A stretch of DNA of 47,664 bases, from assembly GCA_013141505.1 (NCBI GenBank), contig JABFQX010000014.1, positions 1 through 47,664 on the forward strand, given 5' to 3'. Source of the DNA: Methyloglobulus sp. (lineage in GTDB: Bacteria > Pseudomonadota > Gammaproteobacteria > Methylococcales > Methylomonadaceae). Positions 7,723 through 16,950 of this stretch are shown piece by piece (the stretch's first letter is position 1; each line of letters begins with the position of its first letter). The notes beneath the pieces are model-generated. The model worked only from the letters and a program-made list of their open reading frames with translations, was not told the origin of the DNA and ran no database searches. Position numbers and translations under genes: made by a program.

Positions 7723-10347
7723 ATGAGCGATAAAACAGTACTTGAATTAGCTGGCTTTGTAAAAACGCCAGTGGAGAAACTGGTTGAGCAACTTAAGGAA
7801 GCCGGTATCACCGCGACAGCGGCTGATGATGTGGTCAGTGATGATGACCAGATGAAATTACTTGCTCACTTACGTAGTCGGCACGGCAAGCAAACCGAGG
7901 AGACCGAGAGTACGCCAAGACGGGTCACGCTGGAACGCAGAAAAGTCACCGAAATACGGCAAGCCAGTGTGCCAGGTAGCAGCGCCAAGACCATTCAGGT
8001 TGAAGTCCGCAAAAAGAAAACTTATGTCAATGTCAAACATTTGGAGGAGGCGGAGCCAGTCGTTCCCGAAACACCTGAGATTATTGAACCCGTTGTCAGT
8101 GTTGAAGTCGTTGCAGAAGCGGAAACGCATCCGGTTAGTCAAGAAGCTCCAAGCACGGCAGCTCAGGAAAATCCACCAATAGCTGAACCATCTAAAGTAG
8201 AGTCTGGGCTGGAAAAGCCAGCGGTAGAAGCCAAAGAAGTTGTGGCGGAACCTGTTGATGCCGACAACGATGATGATAGCGTACTGATAAAAAACGATAA
8301 AAAAGTTAAAACTGACAAAATTGTAAAGCTCAAAGAAGTCGAAGAACCCAAAAAGAAGGTGGACGAAAAAGAACGCCGTTTGGAAGAATCCATCAAGAAA
8401 AATGCTGAGCGTGTCAAACAACAGGCCGCCGGTAAAAAGGAAACATTGCACCGAAGCAAAACCGATGAAGAGGGGCGTAATACCAACTGGGCAAATCGCA
8501 AAAATAAAAAGAAAAATAGCCGGTCACCAGATCGTTCTTCCAATCAATCCGATGGTAAGCATCAATTTGAAATGCCAGTCACCCCGGTCATTAGGGAAGT
8601 GACCATACCGGAGATGATTATCGTCTCCGATCTGGCGCAAAAAATGAGCGTTAAGGCGGCCTTGGTCATCAAGCAGTTGATGAAGTTAGGCATCATGGCA
8701 ACCATCAACCAGAGCATCGATCAGGAAACTGCGGTCATTCTGGTCGAAGAAATGGGTCACAAAGCCGTTATGCAGAATGAAGACGACTTTGAGCAAGAGC
8801 TTCTCGCAGAAGCGCAACAAGAAGACAATCGTATTCCTGTGCCGAGGGCGCCGATTGTAACTATCATGGGTCACGTCGATCACGGTAAAACCTCGTTGCT
8901 GGATTATATTCGTAAAACCCGGGTTGCCGCTGGCGAAGCCGGTGGTATTACCCAGCATATTGGAGCGTATCAAGTTAAAACTGATCACGGTTCAGTGACG
9001 TTTCTTGATACGCCTGGTCACGCCGCCTTTACTGCGATGCGCGCCCGTGGTGCCGATGTCACTGACGTTGTTATCGTCGTGGTCGCAGCTGATGATGGTG
9101 TAATGCCGCAAACCAAAGAAGCTGTTGAACATGCCAGGGCAGCCAATGTGCCGATCATTGTTGCCTTGAACAAAATCGACAAAGCCGATGCAAACCCTGA
9201 CAAAGTCATGCAAGAACTGTCAAACATCAACGTCGTTCCCGAAGAATGGGGCGGTGATGTCCAGTTCTTAAAGATTTCCGCAAAAACAGGGGAAGGCATT
9301 GATGAGCTTATCGAATCCCTTATCGTACAGACAGAAATTCTGGAGTTAAAAGCGCCTAAAGAAGGTGCGGCATCCGGTATCGTCATTGAGTCCAGGCTGG
9401 ATAAAGGCCGTGGTGCAGTGGCGACCGTGCTGATCCAAAAGGGTACACTGGAAAGCGGTCAAATGGTTTTATGCGGTCATGAATTTGGTCGGGTTCGGGC
9501 CATGTTCAATGAAAATGGTAAAACCATTAAAGAAGCCGGGCCTTGTGAACCGGTCGAAATTCTGGGTTTGTCGGGAACGCCCAATGCTGGTGATGAATTC
9601 TTGGTGGTACAAAACGAACGCGTTGCCAAAGACTTGGCGAAACATCGCGAAGACCGCAAGCGTTTCACCAAACATGCCGCCCAATCAGCATCAAAACTAG
9701 ATGAAGTTTTCTCAAGGATGACTGCCGGTGAACTTGCCAGTGTCAATCTGGTGCTTAAAACTGACGTTCAAGGCAGTTTAGAAGCCTTGCGTGGCGCATT
9801 GATTGACTTGTCTAACGAAGAAGTGGAAGTTAAGGTTGTCTTTGGCGGCGTGGGTGGTATCAATGAGGGTGATGTCAATTTGGCAATGGCTTCCGGGGCA
9901 ATCTTGATGGGCTTCAATGTCAGAGCCGATGCGACAGCCAGACGCTTAATAGAGGAAAAAGGTATTGACCTGCATTATTACAGCATCATTTACGAAGCTA
10001 TTGATGAGGTCAAAAAATCCATTAGTGGTATGTTGGCACCTGAAATTAGGGAACAGATTGTTGGGCTTGCCGAAGTGCGTGACGTGTTCAAGTCACCTAA
10101 ATTTGGCGCGATTGCTGGTTGTATGGTTGTTGATGGACATGTCAAACGCAACCTGCCGATCCGTGTATTGCGCGAAAACGTGGTGATTTACGAAGGCCAG
10201 TTGGAATCCTTACGACGCTTCAAAGATGATGCTGCAGAAGTCAAGATGGGCATGGAATGCGGTATCGGGGTAAAAAATTACAACGATGTCAGGGTTGGCG
10301 ATCAAATTGAAGTCTTTGAGCGCACCGAAATTAAAAGGGTTTTATAA
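7723..10347 (+). CDS. infB: translation initiation factor IF-2
   Basis: IF-2 is the GTPase that places fMet-tRNA on the 30S subunit. 874 residues. An N-terminal IF2_N domain ([19 protein letters not shown]) is followed by a long low-complexity charged linker (about 65-280, rich in Glu, Lys, Val, Pro), a second IF2_N-like motif ([19 protein letters not shown]), and the GTPase: G1 GHVDHGKTS at about 383, G3 DTPGH at 429, G4 NKID at 483. The C-terminal half has the standard beta-barrel and IF2 C2 domains, with [19 protein letters not shown]. The ribosome-binding site AAGGAG precedes the ATG. The only variable part is the linker, as usual. Confidence 0.98.
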   Translation: MSDKTVLELAGFVKTPVEKLVEQLKEAGITATAADDVVSDDDQMKLLAHLRSRHGKQTEETESTPRRVTLERRKVTEIRQASVPGSSAKTIQVEVRKKKTYVNVKHLEEAEPVVPETPEIIEPVVSVEVVAEAETHPVSQEAPSTAAQENPPIAEPSKVESGLEKPAVEAKEVVAEPVDADNDDDSVLIKNDKKVKTDKIVKLKEVEEPKKKVDEKERRLEESIKKNAERVKQQAAGKKETLHRSKTDEEGRNTNWANRKNKKKNSRSPDRSSNQSDGKHQFEMPVTPVIREVTIPEMIIVSDLAQKMSVKAALVIKQLMKLGIMATINQSIDQETAVILVEEMGHKAVMQNEDDFEQELLAEAQQEDNRIPVPRAPIVTIMGHVDHGKTSLLDYIRKTRVAAGEAGGITQHIGAYQVKTDHGSVTFLDTPGHAAFTAMRARGADVTDVVIVVVAADDGVMPQTKEAVEHARAANVPIIVALNKIDKADANPDKVMQELSNINVVPEEWGGDVQFLKISAKTGEGIDELIESLIVQTEILELKAPKEGAASGIVIESRLDKGRGAVATVLIQKGTLESGQMVLCGHEFGRVRAMFNENGKTIKEAGPCEPVEILGLSGTPNAGDEFLVVQNERVAKDLAKHREDRKRFTKHAAQSASKLDEVFSRMTAGELASVNLVLKTDVQGSLEALRGALIDLSNEEVEVKVVFGGVGGINEGDVNLAMASGAILMGFNVRADATARRLIEEKGIDLHYYSIIYEAIDEVKKSISGMLAPEIREQIVGLAEVRDVFKSPKFGAIAGCMVVDGHVKRNLPIRVLRENVVIYEGQLESLRRFKDDAAEVKMGMECGIGVKNYNDVRVGDQIEVFERTEIKRVL

Positions 10348-10352
10348 ACCAT

Positions 10353-10739
10353 ATGCCCAGAGAATTTGGCCGTAGCGACCGGGTTTCATCGCAAATACAA
10401 AAAGAACTCGCGTTAATTCTGCAACGCGAGGTTGACGACCCTCGCTTGGGTTTTATTACCATTAATGAAGTCGTCACCAGTAAGGATCTGGCGGCGGCGA
10501 AAATCTATTTCACCGTGCTAAATACGGATGAGCCGGGCAAGCGTAATCATGTTAAATGGCTGAACGAGATGGCGCCGATGATAAGGCATCTGCTGGCGAA
10601 AAAAATGCGTTTGCGACATATTTCCGAATTGCGCTTTCATTATGATGATTCGTTTGATACCGGAATGCGGGTTGCTGAACTTCTGAGCGACCTGAACAAA
10701 GATACGCCGAGTGAACGAGACGAACATGACAAGTCATGA
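10353..10739 (+). CDS. rbfA: 30S ribosome-binding factor RbfA
   Basis: RbfA is a KH-fold factor for 16S rRNA 5'-end maturation and cold adaptation. 128 residues against 133 in E. coli. Typical motifs: N-terminal REFGRSDRVSSQIQKELALI, the VDDPRLGFITINEVVTSKDL block, AKIYFTVL, and the C-terminal LRHISELRFHYDDSFDTGMRV. It starts 5 nt after infB with a weak ribosome-binding site, consistent with coupling. Its stop overlaps the truB start (ATGA). Confidence 0.97.
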   Translation: MPREFGRSDRVSSQIQKELALILQREVDDPRLGFITINEVVTSKDLAAAKIYFTVLNTDEPGKRNHVKWLNEMAPMIRHLLAKKMRLRHISELRFHYDDSFDTGMRVAELLSDLNKDTPSERDEHDKS

Positions 10740-11638
10740 CAGCACATTCGGCCAAGCGTAATGTTCATGGCATATTGCTGCTGGATAAACGCTTGGGAGT
10801 TTCATCAAACCGGGCATTGCAGGAAGTAAAACGGCTATACAATGCTAAAAAAGCCGGGCACACAGGTAGCCTTGACCCTTTGGCTACAGGTTTGTTGCCT
10901 ATTTGCTTTGGCGAGGCGACCAAAGTTTCTGGGATGATGCTGGATGATAATAAGCGTTACCAAGTCACTGTCCAGTTGGGTATTAAAACGGATACTGGCG
11001 ATTTGGAGGGTAGCATTATTGAAACTAAGCCAGTTCCCGAGTTTTCGGAAAAAAGCATCAAAGTTATCCTGAATAAATTTACCGGTGCAATCGATCAGGT
11101 TCCGCCCATGTATTCAGCCTTGAAATACAACGGCAAAAAGTTGTATGAACTGGCGAGGGCCGGTACGACCGTCGAACGCAAAGCCAGGCACATTACAATA
11201 TTTGAGCTAAAGCTATTGGCTGTTGAGAAAGACAGTTTAGAACTGGAAGTGTACTGCTCAAAAGGGACGTATATTCGATCATTGGCCGAAGATATAGGTG
11301 AAGAACTGGGTTGCGGTGCGACGGTGAAGACGTTACGTAGATTGCAAGCAGGTCAGTTCCATATCGAGCAGTCGTACTCGCTGGAACAGTTACGGGATCT
11401 GGATATTCAGCAGCTACAGTCAGCCCTTATTAAGGTTGATGTGCCATTACAAACGTTACCGGCTGTGTATTTAGATGATCATCAAGCACTAAATATTCAA
11501 CAAGGGCAGCTTATAAACCGCTCTGAAAGCCTGAATGGAGCTGTCCGTATGTACCACGGAGCCACGTTTTTAGGCTTGGGAGAAATGCGTTTGGATGGTA
11601 AACTAGCCCCAAAAAAAATATTCAACATGAACGAATAG
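10736..11638 (+). CDS. truB: tRNA pseudouridine(55) synthase TruB
   Basis: TruB makes pseudouridine 55 in the T-loop of tRNA. 300 residues. The N-terminal HGILLLDKRLGVSSNRALQ, then GHTGSLDPLATGLLPICFG with the catalytic Asp (in SLDPLA), PPMYSALKYNGKKLYELAR, and GTYIRSLAEDIGEELG are all canonical. The C-terminal PUA-like part is short but present (EMRLDGKLAPKKIF). The start overlaps the rbfA stop by 4 nt, so translation is coupled. E. coli TruB is 314 residues. Confidence 0.97.
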   Translation: MTAHSAKRNVHGILLLDKRLGVSSNRALQEVKRLYNAKKAGHTGSLDPLATGLLPICFGEATKVSGMMLDDNKRYQVTVQLGIKTDTGDLEGSIIETKPVPEFSEKSIKVILNKFTGAIDQVPPMYSALKYNGKKLYELARAGTTVERKARHITIFELKLLAVEKDSLELEVYCSKGTYIRSLAEDIGEELGCGATVKTLRRLQAGQFHIEQSYSLEQLRDLDIQQLQSALIKVDVPLQTLPAVYLDDHQALNIQQGQLINRSESLNGAVRMYHGATFLGLGEMRLDGKLAPKKIFNMNE

Positions 11639-11761
11639 TCGGTGATTAATAACACCTACTACCGGCGGCTTCTACACCCTATCGTGGAAACCGTTTTACT
11701 GGTCAAGCTCCCGCAGGGAGTGAGGCTATTTTTTTATTAATCTTAATAGGGATTATAGTTA
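11639..11761 (+). promoter_or_regulatory. truB-rpsO spacer with hairpin; possible terminator or S15 leader
   Basis: CTCCC GCA GGGAG (11708-11720) is followed 8 nt later by seven T (11729-11735), then AGGG-type sequence before the rpsO ATG. In E. coli rpsO has its own promoter in this spacer and its leader folds into an S15-binding pseudoknot for autoregulation. The hairpin here could be a partial terminator or part of such a leader; the sequence alone does not decide. Confidence 0.45.
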
Positions 11762-12031
11762 ATGTCATTTAGTACAGAACAAAAGAAAGCCGTTGTCGAA
11801 GCCTATCGTTTATCAGAAACCGACACCGGCTCACCAGAAGTGCAAGTTGCGTTATTGACAGCACATATTTTGCAGTTAACCCCGCATTTTGCTGAACACA
11901 AAAAAGATAACCATTCCCGTCGTGGTTTGTTACGCATGGTCAATCAACGTCGTAAGCTGCTGGATTACCTTAAAAATAAAGATATTAATCGTTATCGCTC
12001 ACTGATTGAGCGTCTTGGCCTACGTAAATAA
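11762..12031 (+). CDS. rpsO: 30S ribosomal protein S15
   Basis: S15 is a primary 16S rRNA-binding protein of the 30S platform. The 89 residues equal the usual bacterial length. The start is [19 protein letters not shown], followed by [40 protein letters not shown] and the ending [12 protein letters not shown], all signature S15 segments. It is placed between truB and pnp as in E. coli. It is probably autoregulated at translation; the spacer upstream holds a hairpin. Confidence 0.98.
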   Translation: MSFSTEQKKAVVEAYRLSETDTGSPEVQVALLTAHILQLTPHFAEHKKDNHSRRGLLRMVNQRRKLLDYLKNKDINRYRSLIERLGLRK

Positions 12032-12043
12032 ATTATTTCCCGG

Positions 12044-12109
12044 AACGGTTTGGCTTTCAATCAACTACTTGCCTAACAACACGTTGATTTATCAAATAGT
12101 CAGGCCGTT
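12044..12109 (+). promoter_or_regulatory. long stem-loop in the rpsO-pnp spacer, probable RNase III processing site
   Basis: The outer stem pairs AACGGTTTGGCT (12044-12055) with AGTCAGGCCGTT (12098-12109): 12 pairs, three of them G:U. A nested stem pairs AATCAAC (12059-12065) with GTTGATT (12083-12089). In E. coli the equivalent spacer forms a double-stranded RNase III target whose cleavage lets PNPase repress its own mRNA. Position and shape match; the sequence itself is not conserved enough to prove it. Confidence 0.6.
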
Positions 12110-12168
12110 TTCCATCACTGTTGTTAAGTGACTCATTAATTAATCGTTAACATATTAGGAATCTTATA

Positions 12169-14247
12169 GTGAATCCAGTCAGGAAACAATTCCAGTACGG
12201 CAACCGGCTCGTTACCCTAGAAACAGGTGAAATAGCCCGTCAAGCTGATGGTGCGGTCATCATTGATGTAGAAGGCACAACCCTGCTGGTGACTGTTGTC
12301 GGTAAAAAACAACCTAGCGGCGGTGATTTTTTCCCGCTCACCGTCAACTACATGGAAAAAGCCTACGCAGCAGGTAAAATTCCCGGTGGGTTTTTCAAAC
12401 GTGAAGGTCGCCCAAGTGAGCAGGAAACACTCATTTCCCGTTTGATTGACAGGCCGATTCGCCCGCTTTTCCCGGAAGGTTACACCAACGAAACCCAGAT
12501 AGTCGCGACAGTGATGTCCTTGAATCCTGATGTCGATACAGAAGTACCCGCATTATTAGGTGCTTCTGCTGCTCTAGCCGTATCTGGATTGCCATTCAAT
12601 GGCCCAATCGGTGCGGCTTGTGTTGGCTACAAAGACGGATCCTATCTGCTTAATCCTTCGCCCGGTGAGATCAAAGAATCCCAATTAAATCTGGTTGTTG
12701 CAGGTACCGCCCAAGCGGTGCTGATGGTTGAATCGGAAGCCGCTGGCTTGTCAGAAGACATCATGCTGGGATCAGTCCTGTTCGGTCATGAGCAAATGCA
12801 GACTGCGATTAACGCAATCAATGATTTCGCTAAAGCCGCTGGTACAGGCAAAATTGAATGGACTGCCAATGATACGAATGCTGAGCTCGAAAAATTGGTT
12901 GCCAGCCACATTGAAGCCGATGTCAAAGCCGCCTACCAGATACCTGAAAAATTAATTAGGCAAGACAAGCTAAGCGAAATCAGAAAAGCAGTCGTTGAAC
13001 AGTTGACCGCAACCGGTGACCATACCGAAGCCGCTATTCGTCACATCATCGAAAACCTTGAGTATAAAATCGTCCGTAGTGCCATACTCAATGAAAACAA
13101 ACGTATTGATGGTCGCGCTCTGGACAAAATCAGGCCAATTTCCATTCGCACAGGTGTCCTACCCAGGACGCATGGTTCTGCCTTGTTTACCCGGGGCGAA
13201 ACACAAGCCTTGGTCGTTGCAACTTTAGGTACGCAGCGTGATGCACAAATTATTGATGCCCTGAAAGGAGAATATAAGGAACCTTTCATGCTGCACTACA
13301 ACTTTCCTCCGTACAGCGTGGGTGAAACCGGCATGGTCGGTTCGCCAAAGCGCCGGGAAATTGGGCATGGCCGGTTAGCCAAGCGCGGGGTGATAGCGGT
13401 ATTACCGGATATGGAAGAATTTCCGTATGTGTTGCGCGTGGTATCGGAAATTACTGAATCCAATGGTTCTAGTTCAATGGCATCAGTGTGTGGTAGCAGT
13501 CTTGCCCTCATGGATGCAGGCGTACCTATCAAAACCCCAGTCGCAGGTATTGCGATGGGATTGATCAAAGAAGGTGACAATTTTGCTGTTTTGTCCGACA
13601 TTATGGGCGATGAAGACCACCTCGGCGATATGGATTTTAAGGTTGCCGGTTCTGTAGATGGTATTACTGCTCTGCAAATGGACATTAAAATCGACGGCAT
13701 TACTGCAGAAATTATGAAAACTGCGTTGGCGCAAGCCAAAACAGGCCGTTTGCACATTCTGGGTGAAATGAATAAGGCTTTAGCCGCAAGCCGCGACCAA
13801 ATGTCAGATTTCGCGCCACGCATCATTACCTTCAAAATCGACCCTGCTAAAATTCGCGAAGTCATTGGTAAAGGCGGCGCGACTATTCGTGGCATTACTG
13901 AACAAACTGGGGCCAGCGTTGACTTGACCGACGATGGTGTAGTCAAAATTGCCTCTGTGGATAAAGCGGCTGGTGAAGAGGCTCGGCGCTTGATTGAAGA
14001 AATCACCGAAGAAGTTGAAGTCGGTAAAATTTACGAAGGGAAGGTCGCAAGGCTGATGGACTTTGGCGCGTTCGTCACTATCCTTCCTGGCAAAGACGGT
14101 TTGGTGCATATCTCACAAATCTCTGATGACCATGTCGATAAAGTCAGCGACAAACTCACCGAGGGTGACGTGGTCAAAGTTAAAGTCTTGGAAATCGACC
14201 GCCAAGGTCGGGTCAGGTTAAGTATGAAAGAAGTCGAAAAGGAATAA
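12169..14247 (+). CDS. pnp: polyribonucleotide nucleotidyltransferase (PNPase)
   Basis: PNPase degrades RNA 3' to 5' using phosphate and is a degradosome component. 692 residues starting with GTG (AGGAATC as weak ribosome-binding site). Two RNase PH domains (about 1-220 and 310-545) flank an alpha-helical domain; the first has [20 protein letters not shown] and [11 protein letters not shown], the second [25 protein letters not shown] and [19 protein letters not shown]. The KH domain carries the [10 protein letters not shown] loop (about 564-573), and an S1 domain ([20 protein letters not shown]) closes the protein. Last gene of the superoperon. Confidence 0.98.
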   Translation: MNPVRKQFQYGNRLVTLETGEIARQADGAVIIDVEGTTLLVTVVGKKQPSGGDFFPLTVNYMEKAYAAGKIPGGFFKREGRPSEQETLISRLIDRPIRPLFPEGYTNETQIVATVMSLNPDVDTEVPALLGASAALAVSGLPFNGPIGAACVGYKDGSYLLNPSPGEIKESQLNLVVAGTAQAVLMVESEAAGLSEDIMLGSVLFGHEQMQTAINAINDFAKAAGTGKIEWTANDTNAELEKLVASHIEADVKAAYQIPEKLIRQDKLSEIRKAVVEQLTATGDHTEAAIRHIIENLEYKIVRSAILNENKRIDGRALDKIRPISIRTGVLPRTHGSALFTRGETQALVVATLGTQRDAQIIDALKGEYKEPFMLHYNFPPYSVGETGMVGSPKRREIGHGRLAKRGVIAVLPDMEEFPYVLRVVSEITESNGSSSMASVCGSSLALMDAGVPIKTPVAGIAMGLIKEGDNFAVLSDIMGDEDHLGDMDFKVAGSVDGITALQMDIKIDGITAEIMKTALAQAKTGRLHILGEMNKALAASRDQMSDFAPRIITFKIDPAKIREVIGKGGATIRGITEQTGASVDLTDDGVVKIASVDKAAGEEARRLIEEITEEVEVGKIYEGKVARLMDFGAFVTILPGKDGLVHISQISDDHVDKVSDKLTEGDVVKVKVLEIDRQGRVRLSMKEVEKE

Positions 14248-14270
14248 ATTCAGCTTTATTTATATTACGA

Positions 14271-14293
14271 AGAGGGCCGTCAGGCCCTTTTTT
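14271..14293 (+). terminator. intrinsic terminator after pnp
   Basis: GGGCC GTCA GGCCC (14274-14287) followed by TTTTTT, with A/T pairs extending the stem base. It lies 26 nt after the pnp stop and separates the operon from convergent minus-strand genes. Confidence 0.9.
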
Positions 14294-14328
14294 GTTGCTT
14301 CCATCAAAGATATGGCTTAAAGACTGTT

Positions 14329-15441
14329 TTAAAGCGGCCAGATAATAACTGCAGTCCGTAACCGATTCTTGCCAAAACAGGACATCCTGTCGAAATCTTC
14401 CCGCGCGATGGGGATAAATTGGCAATCGATCTCACTTTGGCGACGGTCATCGGGGTCGGAATCATGCATATATAAACAATCATCATCAAATCCGCTCATC
14501 ACAACCCAATGTGGCGCTTTTTTGCGATCCAGCAAAAAAGTGCTTATTAAAATCACCGGGATAGCGCCTTTTTGGAAGGCGATAATCAGTTCATTCTGGG
14601 TGATATTCGTATAATGGACTGGGATTTTTTGTTCTGTCGCCTGACGCTTGAAGCCGCTATCGACCAGATCAACAATCTGTTTTTTTTCCTCATTACGCAC
14701 CCCGTCTATAAACAGTGTACCCGTTTGGTTGATCCAAACTGCTACATCAAAATGCCGTCGTTTGGCTGCCAGTGCCAAGCCCACCGGATGACAACCACCG
14801 TGTCCCGAAGTCATAAAAATCGTCGTGGCTTCCCGCCAGATGTTGATTTCTTCTTCCTGCGAGGGTTGATAGGCTCGGTTGAGTGCGTGCATCGCCATCA
14901 TCAACGCGGCAGGGCCGCAGGTAAAGTGCGTGGTTTGTCGCAACCAATGAACCGAACGGTGCTGTAGGGTGTCGCTGTAGTGTCGAATTCGTTTTTGATA
15001 GCGCAACGCGTCTTTGTGATCCTGATAATAATCCCGATAGATACCGAATTTTTGAAAGCCCAGCGATTCATAAAGTTTTATTGCCGGGATGTTATCGACG
15101 CTGACTTCAAGGCGTAAGTACAATCTGCCGTCCTCGTCGGCGGCTTGTTCGCCAGCACTAATCAGTTGCTTGGCTATGCCAGTGCCCCGGTGTTGTTGGG
15201 CAACAGCTAGCGAATAAATTCGCGCCAGGCGGGTACCGGGATGATAAATAATCAGGATGTAGGCGGCGATTGCGTTGTTTATATCCGCTACCAGCAAGGC
15301 GCGGTGTTCCGTGCTGATCCAGTGGCGAAAACTGCGACGGCTTAATTTGTCTGTCGTAAAACTGGCATTTTCCAGTACGACTAAACCTTCAAGATCGTTG
15401 GTCTGGGCAGGGCGGATGTGGATGTTGTTGGTGTCACTCAA
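14329..15441 (-). CDS. GNAT acetyltransferase / C39-like peptidase fusion protein
   Basis: 370 residues with two domains. Residues 1-150 are a GNAT fold (RIYSLAVAQQHRGTGIAKQLI with the acetyl-CoA loop at 83-90, then NIPAIKLYESLGF). Residues about 160-370 are a papain-like C39-type peptidase: Cys175 in THFTCGPAALMMAM, His311 in APHWVVMSGFDDD and Asp327/329 in YMHDSDPD are the likely catalytic residues. This fusion is known next to RLAN-RimK ATP-grasp ligases, in sets proposed to make or trim amide-linked peptides. The start overlaps the stop of the DUF2817 gene (ATGA), so the two are coupled. The RimK-type partner is at 24900-26372 in this window. Substrate unknown. Confidence 0.88.
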   Translation of the reverse strand: MSDTNNIHIRPAQTNDLEGLVVLENASFTTDKLSRRSFRHWISTEHRALLVADINNAIAAYILIIYHPGTRLARIYSLAVAQQHRGTGIAKQLISAGEQAADEDGRLYLRLEVSVDNIPAIKLYESLGFQKFGIYRDYYQDHKDALRYQKRIRHYSDTLQHRSVHWLRQTTHFTCGPAALMMAMHALNRAYQPSQEEEINIWREATTIFMTSGHGGCHPVGLALAAKRRHFDVAVWINQTGTLFIDGVRNEEKKQIVDLVDSGFKRQATEQKIPVHYTNITQNELIIAFQKGAIPVILISTFLLDRKKAPHWVVMSGFDDDCLYMHDSDPDDRRQSEIDCQFIPIAREDFDRMSCFGKNRLRTAVIIWPL

Positions 15442-16532
15442 ACGGATAATCCTCGCAACGCTTGAGCAATGACTTGTCTGGCGCGGAACAAGACCATCAC
15501 TTTCCAGGCATCATCATTAGGGCAAAAATGTTGGTACATGTTTTTGCTGTGTTCCAATCGAGCCGAATCATTGTCTTGCTGTGCCCAGAGTTGATGGTCT
15601 TGCAACAACACATCAAACAGCTGGTCGGTGGGATAAGTGCCGAACTCCAAGGTGACAAAGCAACTGTGGTCAGTCATGATGCCATGCCAGAGATAATCCA
15701 TTAACCCGGTTTTAGGGACTGATGTAGATGTGCCAAGTGCCGGCAAAGTTACGCTTTCGCCATACCAAGCATGGGCAACTTGTGTGCCGGGGCTGGTTGG
15801 CTGATGATCGCAAATAATTTCTCCATAACCGTAAGGGCCTAAGCCGCTGTGCAGGTCGATGACCGCCAAATCCCGTTTATGCAAGGCATAATGCCGCATA
15901 ACAGTTTCAGTGACTAGCCTGCCATGCGCTGGCAATGTGCCGCCATAAAAAGGCCCAGTCTGATCAGTATATTGCCCGCCACTGATCGCAATCTCAAGGG
16001 CAGGGCGGTCATGTTTGAGTTCAAACTCAGAAAAGGCAGCTAGCCTTTGTGCCTTATCGGATGACAACAAGGCATTTTTTAAAGACTCATAACCGCAGTT
16101 CTCCGGCAAGGGCAGGGAGAAGTCAATGCCATTACGGTTCAGGTCAACGCCATTAGCATCGCAGCGGCGCAGCCAGGCATAACCCCAAGGCGTTAAGGCA
16201 TGGATGAACAATATCGCAGTATCGGCGGGTAAGGTCAGATGGCCTGTGGCAATCAAGGCCAAGTGGTCGATTTGTATCGCGCTGCCGACAAAACCTTCAA
16301 CACCGTGCGTGCCGCTCAACATTACCAAAACTCTGCGGGCATTTTCAGCACCCAGCCAAATACTGTCTGTGCACAAAGCTTGCCCATCAGGGGTATTGCC
16401 AGGACATGGATAGCGATGATGATGTGCTTTCGTAAGCAAAGGCAGTTGTGCCAACACCTGTTGTCTGGCTGAAGCGTAACTATCCGGGAAAACGCCCGGA
16501 TCAATCTGTGGATAGGTTAAGTAAGATGGCAT
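15438..16532 (-). CDS. M14-like metallopeptidase/amidohydrolase (DUF2817)
   Basis: About 364 residues from MPSYLTYPQIDPGVF; a start 7 codons earlier is possible. The zinc-carboxypeptidase pattern is visible: GTHGVEGF (His and Glu ligands), DLNRNGIDF, VIDLHSGLGPYG (third His ligand), and LEFGTYP near the C-terminus with the catalytic Glu. This arrangement is that of the DUF2817 branch of the M14/AstE family, cytoplasmic hydrolases of unknown substrate. There is no signal peptide. It overlaps the GNAT-C39 gene by 4 nt, and the two probably act on the same peptide or amide product. Confidence 0.85.
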   Translation of the reverse strand: MPSYLTYPQIDPGVFPDSYASARQQVLAQLPLLTKAHHHRYPCPGNTPDGQALCTDSIWLGAENARRVLVMLSGTHGVEGFVGSAIQIDHLALIATGHLTLPADTAILFIHALTPWGYAWLRRCDANGVDLNRNGIDFSLPLPENCGYESLKNALLSSDKAQRLAAFSEFELKHDRPALEIAISGGQYTDQTGPFYGGTLPAHGRLVTETVMRHYALHKRDLAVIDLHSGLGPYGYGEIICDHQPTSPGTQVAHAWYGESVTLPALGTSTSVPKTGLMDYLWHGIMTDHSCFVTLEFGTYPTDQLFDVLLQDHQLWAQQDNDSARLEHSKNMYQHFCPNDDAWKVMVLFRARQVIAQALRGLSV

Positions 16533-16753
16533 AGGCTTTAATATACCACGCATTTTACGAGTCTATTGCAGTCAGGATCCATAAAGAAAATGTAACTCCC
16601 CATCAGCCGGACGGAGCATGTTGCCCTGTTCGCAAGGTTTCAACATGGCATAAAACCATCCATCGGCAAAACGTGAGTGGCGGACGCCACGCGTTCGGCT
16701 CATGACTTTTTCAACAACCTGCGAGGGTACTTGTACCCTAATGCCGTTGAGTT

Positions 16754-16837
16754 ATACCAAAATCCCAATAAGAATCCCCTCATACCAGCCTTCTCCCTCT
16801 GGAGAAGGTTTCAATGAGTACTTATTGGGATTGGTAT
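16754..16837. repeat. nested inverted repeat, MITE-like
   Basis: AATCCCAATAAG (16761-16772) pairs perfectly with CTTATTGGGATT (16821-16832); TACC/GGTA extends it outward past a 2-nt bulge. Inside, CCTTCTCC CTCT GGAGAAGG (16789-16808) forms a perfect 8-bp hairpin. The structure has no T-tract and no ORF. Confidence 0.6.
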
Positions 16838-16849
16838 TAAGGGGGAATG

Positions 16850-16924
16850 TTGTCATTTCGACCAGCGGGAGAAATCTCAAGCGCAAAAATATTCCTCAGT
16901 TGCGTTGCTTCTTCGGAATGACAA
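16850..16924. repeat. REP-like dispersed repeat (GTCATTTCGACC...GAATGACAA type)
   Basis: TTGTCATTTCGA (16850-16861) and TCGGAATGACAA (16913-16924) are inverted with one mismatch; the interior GAGAAATCT is typical of a repeat family scattered in many proteobacterial genomes. The two ends lie 51 bp apart. It is non-coding. Confidence 0.6.
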
Positions 16925-16950
16925 GATCACCATTTCGCCTTGTGCCTTAT

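Larger units (their letters stand above)
16533..16950. other. 418-bp intergenic region with two palindromic elements
   Basis: No gene is seen. It separates the DUF2817 gene from the 3' end of the barrel-fusion gene. It holds a nested inverted repeat (16754-16837) and a REP-like element (16850-16924), which together occupy most of its right half. No clear promoter for the DUF2817 gene could be picked. Confidence 0.6.
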
